Shown here in pieces: positions 53,122 through 63,094 of a stretch of 64,000 nucleotides of DNA (positions within the stretch are counted from its first letter, which is position 1; every line of letters begins with the position of its first letter). The notes below the pieces were generated by a model. That model saw only the letters and a list, made by a program, of their open reading frames with translations, was not told the origin of the DNA and did not search any database. The translations under genes were made by a program, and so were the position numbers. The DNA is taken from the NCBI RefSeq assembly GCF_025397915.1, contig NZ_JALIDZ010000006.1:186001-250000 (forward strand). Direction: 5' to 3'. The DNA is from Microbaculum marinisediminis (lineage in GTDB: Bacteria > Pseudomonadota > Alphaproteobacteria > Rhizobiales > Tepidamorphaceae).

Positions 53122-55869
53122 TCAGTCGCCGAACAGGCTGCGGCGCTGCCACCAGCCCTTGCGCGGCTCGCTCGGCACGGCGCCTTCCGACACCGGCTCC
53201 TTGGGCGGCTCGGGCTTTGCCGCCGGTTCGGGCGCGGCCATCGGAACAGGCTCCGGCTCCGCTTCGGCGGCGGGCTCTTCCGGCTGCGTCGGGGGGACGT
53301 CCTCGATGGGCTGTTCAGTCCCCTCGGTACTTTCCGCAGCGGCTTCCGCCTCGCCGGACATTTCCGGCTCAGGGGCCGATGCCGGCTCTGCGGCCGATTC
53401 GGGCGCCTCGGCAGGTGCCTCGGCTGCCTCGACGACCTCCACCGGCGCGGCTGCCTTTCGGCGGGACCGGCGCGGCTTCTTCGGCTTTTCTTCGGCGGCG
53501 GGTTCTTCGGTCGATTCCGGCGCGGCTTCAGCGGCCTTGCCGGCTTCCTGAGGCGCAACGTCCTCCTGAGCCGAGGTTTCCGGAGCCGCGGTTTCTTGGG
53601 GCTGGGTTTCCTGGGGCTCGATGTCCCGCGATACGGCTTCCGGTGCAGGGGCTTCAAGCTGCGGCGTCTCGCCGGTCGCGGTTACCCCGCCGTCTTCCGT
53701 TGCCTCACTGTCTTCCGCTATCCCCGAGCTTTCCGCGGTCTCGGTGGCTTCTCCGCTCTCGGCGGCTTCCGCCTCGGCCGTGGCCTCTACGGTCTCGCCG
53801 CGATGTCGCCTGCCGCCGCGACGGCCGCGCCGCCGCCGCCGTCCACCGGACGACGCCGCTTCACCGTCCGCCATCTCGACATCTGGCTGCTCGCCGGTGC
53901 CCGGCACGGCTTCCGTCTCCTCGGACGTTTCGCCGGCGCTGGTATCGGCCTCCGCCGACGTGTCGCCACCGCCGCGCCGCCGGCGGCGTCTGCGCCTGCG
54001 CCGACCACCATCCTCGTCGCGCGCCTCACGAGCCTCACGGGATTCCTCGGTGTCCGCCTCAGCGGCGCTTTCCTCTTCCTCGGGTTCCACCGAGACCGGC
54101 CTGACGACCGCTTCCCGTTCGGTGGGACGCGCCGGCTCGCCCTTCTCAAGTTCGAAGGACGAGGCGCCGACGGTTTCGTCGGACCCGATCGTAATGATGA
54201 CGCCGAACCGCTCTTCGAGCTCTCGCAGGTGAGCGCGCTTGTTGTTGAGCACGTAGAGGGCGACTTCCGAGCGGGTGCGCAGAGTGAGGTCGGTCGGCTT
54301 GCCCTTGAGCAGTTCCGTCTCGATCCCGCGCAGCAGGTTCAGGGCCACCGATTCCACGGAGCGGATGTAGCCCGTGCCCTCGCAGTGCGGGCAGTGCTGC
54401 ATGGTGGATTCGAGCACCCCGGCGCGGATGCGCTGCCGCGACATCTCAAGAAGGCCGAAATGGCTGATCCTGCCGACCTGGATGCGGGCGCGATCGTGGC
54501 GCAGCGCGTCCTTGAGACGCCGTTCCACCGACCGGTTGTTGCGCTTCTCCTCCATGTCGATGAAGTCGATGACGATGAGGCCGGCGAGATCGCGTAGCCG
54601 CAGCTGGCGTGCCACCTCGTCGGCGGCTTCCAGGTTCGTCTTCAGCGCAGTGTCCTCGATATTGTGCTCGCGGGTCGACCGCCCCGAGTTCACGTCGATG
54701 GAGACCAGCGCCTCGGTCTGGTTGAGGATGATGTAGCCGCCGGACTTGAGCGTCACGCGCGGGCTGATCATCGCATCGAGCTGTGCTTCGATCCTGTTCT
54801 TGGTGAAGATCGGCTCGGGGTCGCGATAGGGCTGGATGTTCTTGGCATGGCTCGGCATGAGCATGCGCATGAAATCCTTGGCCTCGCGATAGGCCTCGTC
54901 GCCGGCGACCAGAACCTGGTCGATGTCCTTGGTGTAGAGATCGCGAATCGCCCGCTTCACCAGGCTGCCTTCCTCGTAAACGAGGGTCGGCGCCACGGAT
55001 TTCAGCGTCAGCTCGCGAACGTTCTCCCAGAGCCTGAGCAGATACTCGAAGTCGCGCTTGATCTCCGCCTTGGTGCGCGATGCGCCGGCGGTGCGCAGGA
55101 TGACGCCCATCCCCTCCGGCACGTCGAGCTCGCCGACGATGCCCTTGAGCCGCTTGCGGTCCGAGGCGTTGACAATCTTGCGGGAAATGCCGCCGCCGCG
55201 CGCCGTATTCGGCATCAGCACCGAATAGCGGCCGGCCAGCGACAGATAGGTGGTCAGTGCGGCGCCCTTGTTGCCACGCTCTTCCTTGACGACTTGAACG
55301 AGCAGGATCTGCCGCTTCTTGATGACTTCCTGAATCTTATAGGAGCGCCGCGGCCTGGACTTGCGGGCAGGCACTTCCTCGAGGGCGTCATCACCGCCGA
55401 CCGATTCGACGGAGTCGTCGCCCGAGCCGGAGACGTCCTCGACAGTGTCGCCGGGCCGATCCTCGCCGGAGTCCGCATCGCCGTCGGCCTCGGCTTCCGG
55501 GGCGGAATCCGACACGGCGGCGTCCGAATCTGCGGACGACTGTTCGTCTGTGTCGTCGTCGGACTCGCCGAGGGTCTTTTCGTCCTCCTCTTCCGCCGCG
55601 AGCAGGGCCTGCCGGTCGGCAAAGGGGATCTGGTAGTAATCCGGATGGATTTCGCTGAAGGCGAGGAAGCCGTGCCGGTTGCCGCCGTAATCGACAAAGG
55701 CGGCCTGGAGCGATGGCTCTACGCGGGTGACTTTCGCCAGGTAGATGTTTCCGCGAAGCTGGCGCCGCGCAGCGGCCTCGAAGTCGAACTCCTCGACCTT
55801 TCCTTCGCGTAGAACGACGACCCGGGTTTCCTCCGGATGCGCCGCATCGATAAGCATCTTGGTGGGCAT
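53122..55869 (-). CDS. rne: Ribonuclease E
   Basis: This 915-residue endoribonuclease is the degradosome core. It has an S1-type RNA-binding region with a long acidic insertion (about 85-170), catalytic Asp residues in VSIDVNSGR and VIDFIDMEE, and the Zn-link Cys pair CPHCEGTGYIRS near residue 490. The C-terminal part (about 590 on) is a low-complexity scaffold rich in E, A and P with two Arg-rich patches (RRRRRRRR-type) that can bind RNA. The ATG at 55869 begins MPTKMLIDAAHPEE, the standard alphaproteobacterial start. Confidence 0.95.
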   Translation of the reverse strand: MPTKMLIDAAHPEETRVVVLREGKVEEFDFEAAARRQLRGNIYLAKVTRVEPSLQAAFVDYGGNRHGFLAFSEIHPDYYQIPFADRQALLAAEEEDEKTLGESDDDTDEQSSADSDAAVSDSAPEAEADGDADSGEDRPGDTVEDVSGSGDDSVESVGGDDALEEVPARKSRPRRSYKIQEVIKKRQILLVQVVKEERGNKGAALTTYLSLAGRYSVLMPNTARGGGISRKIVNASDRKRLKGIVGELDVPEGMGVILRTAGASRTKAEIKRDFEYLLRLWENVRELTLKSVAPTLVYEEGSLVKRAIRDLYTKDIDQVLVAGDEAYREAKDFMRMLMPSHAKNIQPYRDPEPIFTKNRIEAQLDAMISPRVTLKSGGYIILNQTEALVSIDVNSGRSTREHNIEDTALKTNLEAADEVARQLRLRDLAGLIVIDFIDMEEKRNNRSVERRLKDALRHDRARIQVGRISHFGLLEMSRQRIRAGVLESTMQHCPHCEGTGYIRSVESVALNLLRGIETELLKGKPTDLTLRTRSEVALYVLNNKRAHLRELEERFGVIITIGSDETVGASSFELEKGEPARPTEREAVVRPVSVEPEEEESAAEADTEESREAREARDEDGGRRRRRRRRRRGGGDTSAEADTSAGETSEETEAVPGTGEQPDVEMADGEAASSGGRRRRRGRRGGRRHRGETVEATAEAEAAESGEATETAESSGIAEDSEATEDGGVTATGETPQLEAPAPEAVSRDIEPQETQPQETAAPETSAQEDVAPQEAGKAAEAAPESTEEPAAEEKPKKPRRSRRKAAAPVEVVEAAEAPAEAPESAAEPASAPEPEMSGEAEAAAESTEGTEQPIEDVPPTQPEEPAAEAEPEPVPMAAPEPAAKPEPPKEPVSEGAVPSEPRKGWWQRRSLFGD

Positions 55870-56475
55870 GTTCTCAACTCTGAATCGCAAGATTCCACGC
55901 GCGTCATCGCCGCCAACCTTGCTGGGGCAGGCGGGCGCGCCGGATCTGCTGGGTGTGTTCCCGGCCCGAAGGCCTGAAGGGAATCTGGGAAGAGGATGAT
56001 GGGGTTTCGGGCCTTACCGGCCGGCTCAAAATGCAGTGCGCCCTGAGACGCATTGCTGGCCGGTGGCTCTCCAAAACCATACATCCGTAACACTCACTTT
56101 CCTGCCGGCAAGGCCGGCGGAGGGTCAGAAATCGGGCGAAACGAACTGTTCGATGCCGCCCTTTGCTGCCGCGAATTGGGTGCGCGGCGGTTGATTCGAC
56201 CTCTGGCTTATGTCGGAGCGCGGCTTCAACGGGACGTCCCTGATTCGGCGAAATGCCCGGGTTGTCCGGCGGAACCTTCGGTCCTCTGCGGCCTGTCTCA
56301 GGGGGCCGCCTTGCGCTCAAGGCCAGAGACGCGAATTCGAAACCTGCCCGTTATTAATGTGTCGGCGTCCATCTTTGCAAGAGTTGTGTTGTGGAGGCCA
56401 CAACCGCGGATTATTCGAGTCCACCCGTCAATATCCGATTAACCCTGCGCCTATAATCCTGAAAACGAGTCATCC
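55870..56475. other. Intergenic region with structured rne leader, no gene seen
   Basis: This 606-bp gap separates divergent rne and amidase genes. Open frames present have no family character. On the rne side there are several G/C hairpins, including one with a 10-bp stem at 56016-56064 and GCCGGC-AAG-GCCGGC at 56104-56118. A 7+7 inverted repeat GTTGTGGAGGCCACAAC is at 56388-56404, near the amidase gene. RNase E leaders in other bacteria are long and autoregulatory, so the structures likely belong to that control. Confidence 0.6.
56016..56064 (-). promoter_or_regulatory. Long hairpin in the rne leader
   Basis: Arms 56016-56025 and 56055-56064 pair over 10 contiguous bp (one G-U). After a 4-nt bulge a further 5 bp (56030-56034 with 56050-56054) close a 15-nt loop. 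It would lie 147-195 nt before the rne start in the transcript. Confidence 0.5.
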
Positions 56476-57801
56476 ATGGTGACACCACCGTTGGGCAGGT
56501 GCTGGGGTCGCTGGCCGGTGTTCAAGACCGTTGCAACAAAAGGGTTTTTCCTTGGCCTCGCGCTCTCGTTCGGGGCTGCATCGGCGTGCGTTGCCGTGGC
56601 GGAAGAAGCGGCCGGCGTTATTGACGCAACGGCTGCCGCGGATTCCGACATCGAAATGCCGGTCACCGCAATGAGCTCGCGACTAGCCGGGGACGAGAAG
56701 CGGACACGTTTCGTGGTCGATGTCGATCGCAACGTCGATTTTGGCGTTTTCGCGTTGGCCGATCCCTATCGGATTGTCATCGATCTGCCGGAGACGGCGT
56801 TCCAGTTCGCAAGCGGCGAAGGTGCGAAGGGGCGCGGCCTCGTCAGCGCCTATCGCTACGGCCTGATCGGCCCGGGCAAGTCGCGAATCGTGCTCGACGC
56901 GAAGGGGCCGGTGAAGGTCGACAAGGCCTTCGTCGTCGACGCGGTCGACGATCAGCCGGTTCGTCTCGTCGTCGACCTGCTGTCGACTTCGCGCGAGGAC
57001 TTCATGGCGGCGCTGGCGCTTCAGGAACCCAGGAACGCGGCTGCCCTCAAGACGCCGGCCGTATCGGGGCACGAGGCGGTCAGGCCTGGCGCCGGGCATG
57101 AGGGGCGCGATATCGTTGTCGTCATCGATCCGGGGCACGGCGGGATCGACCCGGGCGCCAAGAGTCGGAAGGGGACTCTCGAGAAGGACGTGGTCCTTGA
57201 ATTCTCCAGGCGCCTTCGGACCGCGTTGGAGAAATCCGGTCGTTTCACCGTCAAGCTCACCCGTGACGACGACGTATTCATTCCGTTAGGGAATCGGGTC
57301 AATTTCGCCCGCGAAGAAAAGGCCTCGCTCCTGATTTCGGTTCACGCCGATTCCGTTCGCGTCGGCAATGTCAGCGGTGCGACGGTCTACACCCTCTCCG
57401 AACGCGCATCCGACAGCGTCGCCGCCGCGCTCGCGGAGCAGGAGAATCGTTCCGACGTCATCGCCGGCGTCGATCTCACGGGCGAGTCCGACGCCGTCGC
57501 CGACATCCTGATCGATCTCGTGCAGCGGGAGACGAAGAACTACGCGGTTTTCTTCGCCCGCACGCTGGTCGGCGAACTGAAACGCAACACGAGCGTGGTG
57601 AAGAATCCGCACCGGTCCGCGGGCTTCCGGGTTCTGAAGGCGCATGACGTGCCGTCGGTTCTGCTGGAACTGGGATATCTGACCAATCCGAACGACGAGA
57701 AACATCTGGTCGACGCGGAATGGCAGGAAACGATCGCCGATACTGTGTCCAAGGCGGTTTCGGAATATTTCGGTGAACGGCACGCGCGCGCCCCGTTCTG
57801 A
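56476..57801 (+). CDS. N-acetylmuramoyl-L-alanine amidase (AmiC type)
   Basis: This 441-residue periplasmic cell-wall amidase has a signal peptide at about residues 20-42, an AMIN domain (about 75-175, RFVVDVDRNVDFGVFALADPYRIVIDLPE), and an Amidase_3 domain from about 210 with zinc His in VIDPGHGGIDPGA, the Glu of LEKDVVLEFS, and a later His in LISVHADS. It cleaves septal peptidoglycan. The gene order rne-amidase-mrcA-prfB is a conserved alphaproteobacterial block. Confidence 0.93.
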   Translation: MVTPPLGRCWGRWPVFKTVATKGFFLGLALSFGAASACVAVAEEAAGVIDATAAADSDIEMPVTAMSSRLAGDEKRTRFVVDVDRNVDFGVFALADPYRIVIDLPETAFQFASGEGAKGRGLVSAYRYGLIGPGKSRIVLDAKGPVKVDKAFVVDAVDDQPVRLVVDLLSTSREDFMAALALQEPRNAAALKTPAVSGHEAVRPGAGHEGRDIVVVIDPGHGGIDPGAKSRKGTLEKDVVLEFSRRLRTALEKSGRFTVKLTRDDDVFIPLGNRVNFAREEKASLLISVHADSVRVGNVSGATVYTLSERASDSVAAALAEQENRSDVIAGVDLTGESDAVADILIDLVQRETKNYAVFFARTLVGELKRNTSVVKNPHRSAGFRVLKAHDVPSVLLELGYLTNPNDEKHLVDAEWQETIADTVSKAVSEYFGERHARAPF

Positions 57802-58038
57802 CGCCCGTTCTGGCGTCCAACCTGACGATTGGCGGACGGTCGGATCACAATTTCGTCATTTCCGTCCCGTTCAACGGTCAAAAGGCGATTTGATCGTTCG
57901 AACGGTTCGGGGTATGAGCATGGCGAGGATTGCCGCGCATGCGGGGGCGACGCGGAAAACCCTGGTTGGGACACCCTCGGCTGACGGCCCGTGTCGCGGG
58001 AGCCGTCCGGACGCAAGCGATACTCGGCGGTAGCCTCG

Positions 58039-60486
58039 ATGCTTTGGAGATTCATCGGTTTTCTGTTCACCGCGGGCGTGATCCTGTTCGTGGTCGGCGC
58101 AGCGGGCGCCGCGTATCTGCTCTGGAAGGTCTCGGGTGACCTGCCGGACTATGCGAGCCTGCGCGAGTACGAACCCCCGGTCATGACCCGTGTCCACGCC
58201 GCGGACGGCGAGCTTGTCGCCGAGTACGCGGTCGAGCGCCGGCTTTTCATGCCGATCCAGGGTGTGCCGCGTCAGGTGATCGAGGCGTTCCTGTCGGCCG
58301 AGGACAAGAACTTCTATTCGCATTTCGGCATCGATCCGGTCGGCATCTTCCGCGCCGCGGTCGAGAACGCGCAGAATTTGATGAGAGGTGGCGGCCGCAG
58401 CCTTGTCGGCGGCTCGTCGATCACGCAGCAGGTCGCCAAGAACTTCCTGCTCACCAGCGAGAAGTCCTACGAGCGCAAGCTCAAGGAGGCGCTGCTGGCG
58501 CTGCGGATCGAGAACGCCTTCACGAAGGACCAGATTCTCGAGCTCTATCTGAACGAGATTTATCTCGGTCTCGGTGCCTACGGCATCGCCGCCGCGGCGC
58601 TCATCTATTTCGACAAGTCCGTCGACACGCTGACCATCGCCGAGGCCGCCTATCTCGCCGCCTTGCCGAAGGCACCGAACAACTACCATCCCTTCCGCCA
58701 GCCCGAGCGCGCGATCGAGCGTCGCAACTGGGTCATCGACCGGATGGAGGAGAACGGCTTCATCACGCCGGACGAGGCCGACGCGGCGCGCAACAGCCCG
58801 CTGGAAGTGAAGCTGCGCCCGACTGGCGCGCGTCTGCAAGCCGCCGACTATTTCGCCGAGGAGGTCCGCCGCAAGCTCTACGAGCTCTACGGTGAGGATG
58901 GCCTGTACAAGGGGGGCCTGTCGGTACGCTCGACGCTCGATCCGAAACTGCAGGTCCTCGCCCGCAGTGCGCTGGTCAAGGGGCTTATCGGCTACGACCG
59001 CACCAGGGGCTGGCGCGGTCCGGTCGCCAATGTCGATATCGCCGGCGACTGGGGCCCGGCGGTCGGCAAGGTCGATGAACTGAGCGACGTCGAGCCCTGG
59101 CACCTTGCGGTTGCGCTGAAGGTCGACGACGAGGGCGCGGTGATCGGCTTGCGTCCCGACAAGCTGCCGTCTGGCCAGTTCAGCGAGCGCCGCGATGTCG
59201 GACGCATTCCGTTCGAGCAGATGAAGTGGGCCGGCAAGAAAGCCGCCGATATCCTAAAGCCCGGCGACGTCTTCTATGTCTCTCCCGTGGTCAACGAGGA
59301 GACCGGCGACGAGGAAGAGGGCGTCTTCGAGCTGCAGCAGGTTCCGAAGGTGTCCGGCGCGCTGGTGGCGATGGACCCGCATACCGGCCGCGTGCTGGCG
59401 CTGGTCGGCGGCTTCAGCTACGCCGAAAGCGAGTTCAATCGCGCGACCCAGGCGATGCGCCAGCCCGGTTCCTCGTTCAAGCCGTTCGTCTACGCGGCCG
59501 CGCTGGACAACGGATACACGCCCTCGAGCGTCGTCATCGACGCACCGATCGAGATCGTCTCGGGTGGCAAGATCTGGCGACCGCAGAACTATGGCGGAAA
59601 GTTCGCCGGCCCCTCGACGCTGCGCCGCGGTATCGAGAAGTCGCGTAATGTTATGACCGTCCGCCTGGCCCAGGACATGGGCATGCCGATCATCCGCGAA
59701 TACTCCAAGCGGTTCGGCATCTACGACGATCTGGCGCCGTATCTGCCGATGGCGCTGGGGGCCGGCGAGACGACGGTGCTGCGCATGGCGGGTGCCTATT
59801 CGACGCTTGCCAATGGCGGGCGCAAGATCACCCCGACGCTCATCGACCGCGTCCAGGATCGCTACGGCCGCACCATCTACAAGCACGACGAGCGCGTCTG
59901 CGAGACCTGCAACGCTCCGCAGTGGCAGGGCCAGGACGAGCCCGAACTGATCGACAATCGCGAACAGGTCCTCGATCCCTACACCGACTACCAGGTCATC
60001 TCGATGCTGGAAGGCGTGGTGCAGCGCGGCACCGCGACGATTCTGAAGTCCGTCGAGAAGCCGATCGCCGGCAAGACGGGCACGACGAACGACGAGAAGG
60101 ACGCCTGGTTCATGGGCTTTTCGCCGGACCTCACCGTGGGCGTCTATATCGGCTACGATCAGCCCAAGCCGCTCGGCCGGGGCATGACCGGCGGCCGTCT
60201 CGCCGCACCGGTGGTTCGTGACTTCTTCGTCGGCGCGCTGAAGGACAAGCCGGCCATTCCTTTCCGCGTGCCGCCGGGCATCCAGCTCGTGCGTATCAAC
60301 GCGACGACGGGTCTGCGGGCGGGCCCGAACAGCGACCAGAATGTCATCCTGGAGGCCTTCAAGCCGGGCCAGGCCCCGCCGGAGAGTTACTCGGTGATCG
60401 GCTATCAGGACCAGTTCGGCAAGCCGCTGACGGTCAGTCCGGAAGCCGACAGGGCCGTCAGGTCTGGAACCGGCGGCCTGTATTGA
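58039..60486 (+). CDS. mrcA: Penicillin-binding protein 1A (bifunctional)
   Basis: This 815-residue class A PBP has an N-terminal membrane anchor (about residues 5-30), a transglycosylase domain with EDKNFYSHFGID, GGSSITQQVAKN and KLKEALLALRIE, and a transpeptidase domain with catalytic Ser in QPGSSFKPFVY and the KTG box in GKTGTTNDEKDAWF. It polymerises and cross-links peptidoglycan. An insertion typical of the OB-like domain lies between about 310 and 430. The ATG at 58039 places the anchor at the N-terminus. Confidence 0.95.
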   Translation: MLWRFIGFLFTAGVILFVVGAAGAAYLLWKVSGDLPDYASLREYEPPVMTRVHAADGELVAEYAVERRLFMPIQGVPRQVIEAFLSAEDKNFYSHFGIDPVGIFRAAVENAQNLMRGGGRSLVGGSSITQQVAKNFLLTSEKSYERKLKEALLALRIENAFTKDQILELYLNEIYLGLGAYGIAAAALIYFDKSVDTLTIAEAAYLAALPKAPNNYHPFRQPERAIERRNWVIDRMEENGFITPDEADAARNSPLEVKLRPTGARLQAADYFAEEVRRKLYELYGEDGLYKGGLSVRSTLDPKLQVLARSALVKGLIGYDRTRGWRGPVANVDIAGDWGPAVGKVDELSDVEPWHLAVALKVDDEGAVIGLRPDKLPSGQFSERRDVGRIPFEQMKWAGKKAADILKPGDVFYVSPVVNEETGDEEEGVFELQQVPKVSGALVAMDPHTGRVLALVGGFSYAESEFNRATQAMRQPGSSFKPFVYAAALDNGYTPSSVVIDAPIEIVSGGKIWRPQNYGGKFAGPSTLRRGIEKSRNVMTVRLAQDMGMPIIREYSKRFGIYDDLAPYLPMALGAGETTVLRMAGAYSTLANGGRKITPTLIDRVQDRYGRTIYKHDERVCETCNAPQWQGQDEPELIDNREQVLDPYTDYQVISMLEGVVQRGTATILKSVEKPIAGKTGTTNDEKDAWFMGFSPDLTVGVYIGYDQPKPLGRGMTGGRLAAPVVRDFFVGALKDKPAIPFRVPPGIQLVRINATTGLRAGPNSDQNVILEAFKPGQAPPESYSVIGYQDQFGKPLTVSPEADRAVRSGTGGLY

Positions 60487-60542
60487 CCAGATAGCGTTTC
60501 GAGAACCCTTTCTAGCAACACCAAGACAGCAACGAGACCGCC

Positions 60543-61674
60543 ATGCGCGCCGAACATTTGCAGCTGGTCGACGAAATTCGTCAGTCGATCTCCCTGCTAA
60601 GGAGGCATCTTTGACTGGGACAACGCGCTTGCCCGTCTGGATGACCTGAACCACTACGCCGAAGATCCGAATTTCTGGAACGACGCCGAGAAGGCGCAAA
60701 CGCAGATGCGCGAGCGCCAGCAACTCGAGGATTCCGTCGAGGCCGTCAGGCGACTGGAGACCGGACTTTCCGATACGATCGAGCTGATCGAGCTTGCCGA
60801 GGAGGAGGACGATGCCGGTGTCCTCGCCGACGCGGAGGAGACGCTGCGCGAGCTCCACGCGGACGCGATGAAACGTCAGGTGGGTACGCTCCTGTCGGGT
60901 GAAGCGGACGCGAACGACACCTATGTCGAAATCCATGCGGGCGCCGGCGGCACCGAAAGCCAGGACTGGGCTGAAATGCTCCTGCGCATGTACTCGCGCT
61001 GGGCGAACGCGCACGGCTACAAGGTCGAGGAGATCGGCTACAACGCGGGCGACGAGGCCGGCATCCGTAGCGCTACGCTGGTGATCAAGGGGCCGAACGC
61101 CTACGGCTGGCTCAAGACCGAATCCGGCGTCCACCGGCTGGTGCGCATCTCGCCCTACGATTCGAGCGCGCGGCGCCACACGAGCTTTGCCTCGGTCTGG
61201 ATCTTTCCCGTCGTCGACGACTCCATCCAGATCGATATCAACGAGTCCGACGTGCGCGTCGATACCTACCGCTCCAGCGGCGCCGGGGGCCAGCACGTCA
61301 ACACCACGGATTCGGCCGTCCGTCTGACGCACGTTCCCACCGGTATCGTCGTGGCGTGCCAGAACGAGCGCTCGCAGCACAAGAACCGTGCGACCGCCTG
61401 GGCGATGCTGCGGTCGCGCCTCTATGAGGCCGAACTGCAGAAGCGCGAGGAGAAGGCGATGGCCGACGCCGCCTCGAAGACCGAGATCGGCTGGGGGCAC
61501 CAGATCCGCTCCTACGTCCTGCAGCCCTATCAGCTGGTCAAGGATTTGCGGACCGGCGTCGAAAGCACCAACCCGCAGGCCGTACTGGATGGTGATCTGG
61601 ACACGTTCATGGAGGCGTCACTCGCTCACCGCGTCAACGCGGAAGCCGAGGAGAAGGCGGCTGCGAACGCCTGA
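60543..61674 (+). CDS. prfB: Peptide chain release factor 2 with programmed +1 frameshift
   Basis: RF2 terminates translation at UGA and UAA. Codons 1-23 read from ATG 60543 to CTT 60609-60611, then an in-frame TGA at 60612; skipping T60612 continues as GAC TGG GAC through to 61674. The result is about 376 residues. The catalytic GGQ is in [14 protein letters not shown] and the stop-codon recognition loop reads SPY in [16 protein letters not shown] (SPF in E. coli). The join is 60543-60611 and 60613-61674. It lies 56 bp after mrcA. Confidence 0.96.
60600..60615 (+). promoter_or_regulatory. RF2 programmed frameshift signal
   Basis: AGGAGG, then CAT, then CTT TGA C has the same spacing as the E. 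coli RF2 site (SD-like hexamer, 3 nt, CTT, TGA C). Low RF2 favours slipping of the CTT-bound tRNA and so autoregulates the protein. Confidence 0.95.
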
Positions 61675-61683
61675 CGTTCGGAT

Positions 61684-62952
61684 CTAGTAGCCTTCGGGAA
61701 GCAGTTCGGCCGCGCGGACGAACGGCAACGGGTTCTTGGCTTGGCCATGGACCCGCGTCTCGTAGTGCAGGTGCGGTCCCGTGCTGCGCCCGCTGCTGCC
61801 GGCACGTCCGACGACGGCGCCCGGCTGGATCACATCGCCGACTACGACCTCGACCCGGCTCATATGGGCGTACCGGGTCGTATAGCCGTCTCCGTGATCG
61901 ATCTCGACCATCCGACCGTACCCGCCCGAATAGCCGGCAACGGTTACCCGACCGCCGGCCGTCGCAAGGACCGGCGTTCCGGTCGAAGCCCGGAAATCGA
62001 GGCCGGTATGCAAGGCCGGGCGTTTGAGGAAGGGATCGAGCCGGGTTCCGAAGCTGCTGGAGTATTCGATCGGACCCGCGAGCGGCGCGCGAACCGGGAG
62101 GCGGCCGATATGGGTCCGCAGGACGTCGAGCCGCTCGAGCTTACCGTTGATTCGCTCGATCTGGCGATCGGGGACCGACGGGGTGCTCATGCGGCGCAAC
62201 TCGATGAGTGGCCCTCCCACGCCGCCTTCGGCGACATCGTTTGGCAGATCCGCGCCGACCGCGCCGCTGACTTCGATCAGTCGTTCCGAAAGGCCCCCGA
62301 CCGTGGCTTCCAGGCTATCGAGCACCGACGTCTGCATCGTCTCTACGCGCGTAAGCGATGCCTGAACCCGGTCGATCGGCGCCAGGTCGGCGTCCTGTGC
62401 CAGGGGCTGGGAGGAAATCATTTTGGGCTTGTCCAGCGGGGCAGGGCGTGACGGATCGAAGGACGCCGCTTTTGCCGGGCTGGTCAATAGGCCGTAACCG
62501 CGGCTATCCGTAACCTGCCGTTCGGCGTCCGGCTGGAAATCGAGCGTTACCTTGCGGGCCCTGGCCGCGTCGATCAGTCCGGCGATGTCGTGTTGCCGTT
62601 CTTCCAGGGCGGTCTGCTTGCGCAGGAGCGTTTCGAGGCGCCCCTCGAAGGCCTGCTGATCCAGGAACTGGCGGGTGTTGATATCGTCGATCTTGCGCCG
62701 GAGCGAGGCGATGCGATCCTCATAGGCGCGCTCGACCGAAATACGATGCACCTTCGCCGCGGCGTTGATGTCGTCCTGAAACGCGATATAGGCGGTCGAA
62801 CCGATCAGCCAGGTGATGGCGGCGGCTGCGGTCGCACCGCCCACCCAGACAGCCCATGTCGGCAATGTCACCGACCGAACCTTGTCCCCGCGGGCGACGA
62901 TGAAGTGATGCGGCTGTGAGCGACGGCCGAAAAATCGGTGAGAAATAGGCAT
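61684..62952 (-). CDS. M23 family membrane-anchored metallopeptidase
   Basis: This 422-residue protein has one membrane helix near residues 33-55, a long coiled coil (about 62-135, rich in charged heptads), and a C-terminal LytM-like domain. The domain has HTGLDFRASTGTPVLATAGG (zinc His and Asp) and GPHLHYETRV (HxH). It cleaves peptidoglycan cross-links or activates amidases. It is convergent with prfB, with only 9 bp between the stops. Confidence 0.93.
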   Translation of the reverse strand: MPISHRFFGRRSQPHHFIVARGDKVRSVTLPTWAVWVGGATAAAAITWLIGSTAYIAFQDDINAAAKVHRISVERAYEDRIASLRRKIDDINTRQFLDQQAFEGRLETLLRKQTALEERQHDIAGLIDAARARKVTLDFQPDAERQVTDSRGYGLLTSPAKAASFDPSRPAPLDKPKMISSQPLAQDADLAPIDRVQASLTRVETMQTSVLDSLEATVGGLSERLIEVSGAVGADLPNDVAEGGVGGPLIELRRMSTPSVPDRQIERINGKLERLDVLRTHIGRLPVRAPLAGPIEYSSSFGTRLDPFLKRPALHTGLDFRASTGTPVLATAGGRVTVAGYSGGYGRMVEIDHGDGYTTRYAHMSRVEVVVGDVIQPGAVVGRAGSSGRSTGPHLHYETRVHGQAKNPLPFVRAAELLPEGY

Positions 62953-63094
62953 GAATTCGACAACGCGACTCTGTTTGAACCCAGCGCCGCGATTATCGAT
63001 CCATTAAGGTTAAGAAAGTCCGAAACGGGCCGGCAATTACCCTGAAAACGCGTGTTGAATCATGGTGCAAACGGGCGCTCGGCTGCGATCGCGC

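Noticed and set aside
56388-56404. 7+7 inverted repeat before the amidase gene as an operator
   Set aside because: It is plausible by position but several such repeats are expected by chance; no regulator is linked to it.
56053-56442. 129-codon plus-strand frame in the rne-amidase gap
   Set aside because: Composition and start are poor, and the sequence is dominated by hairpins.
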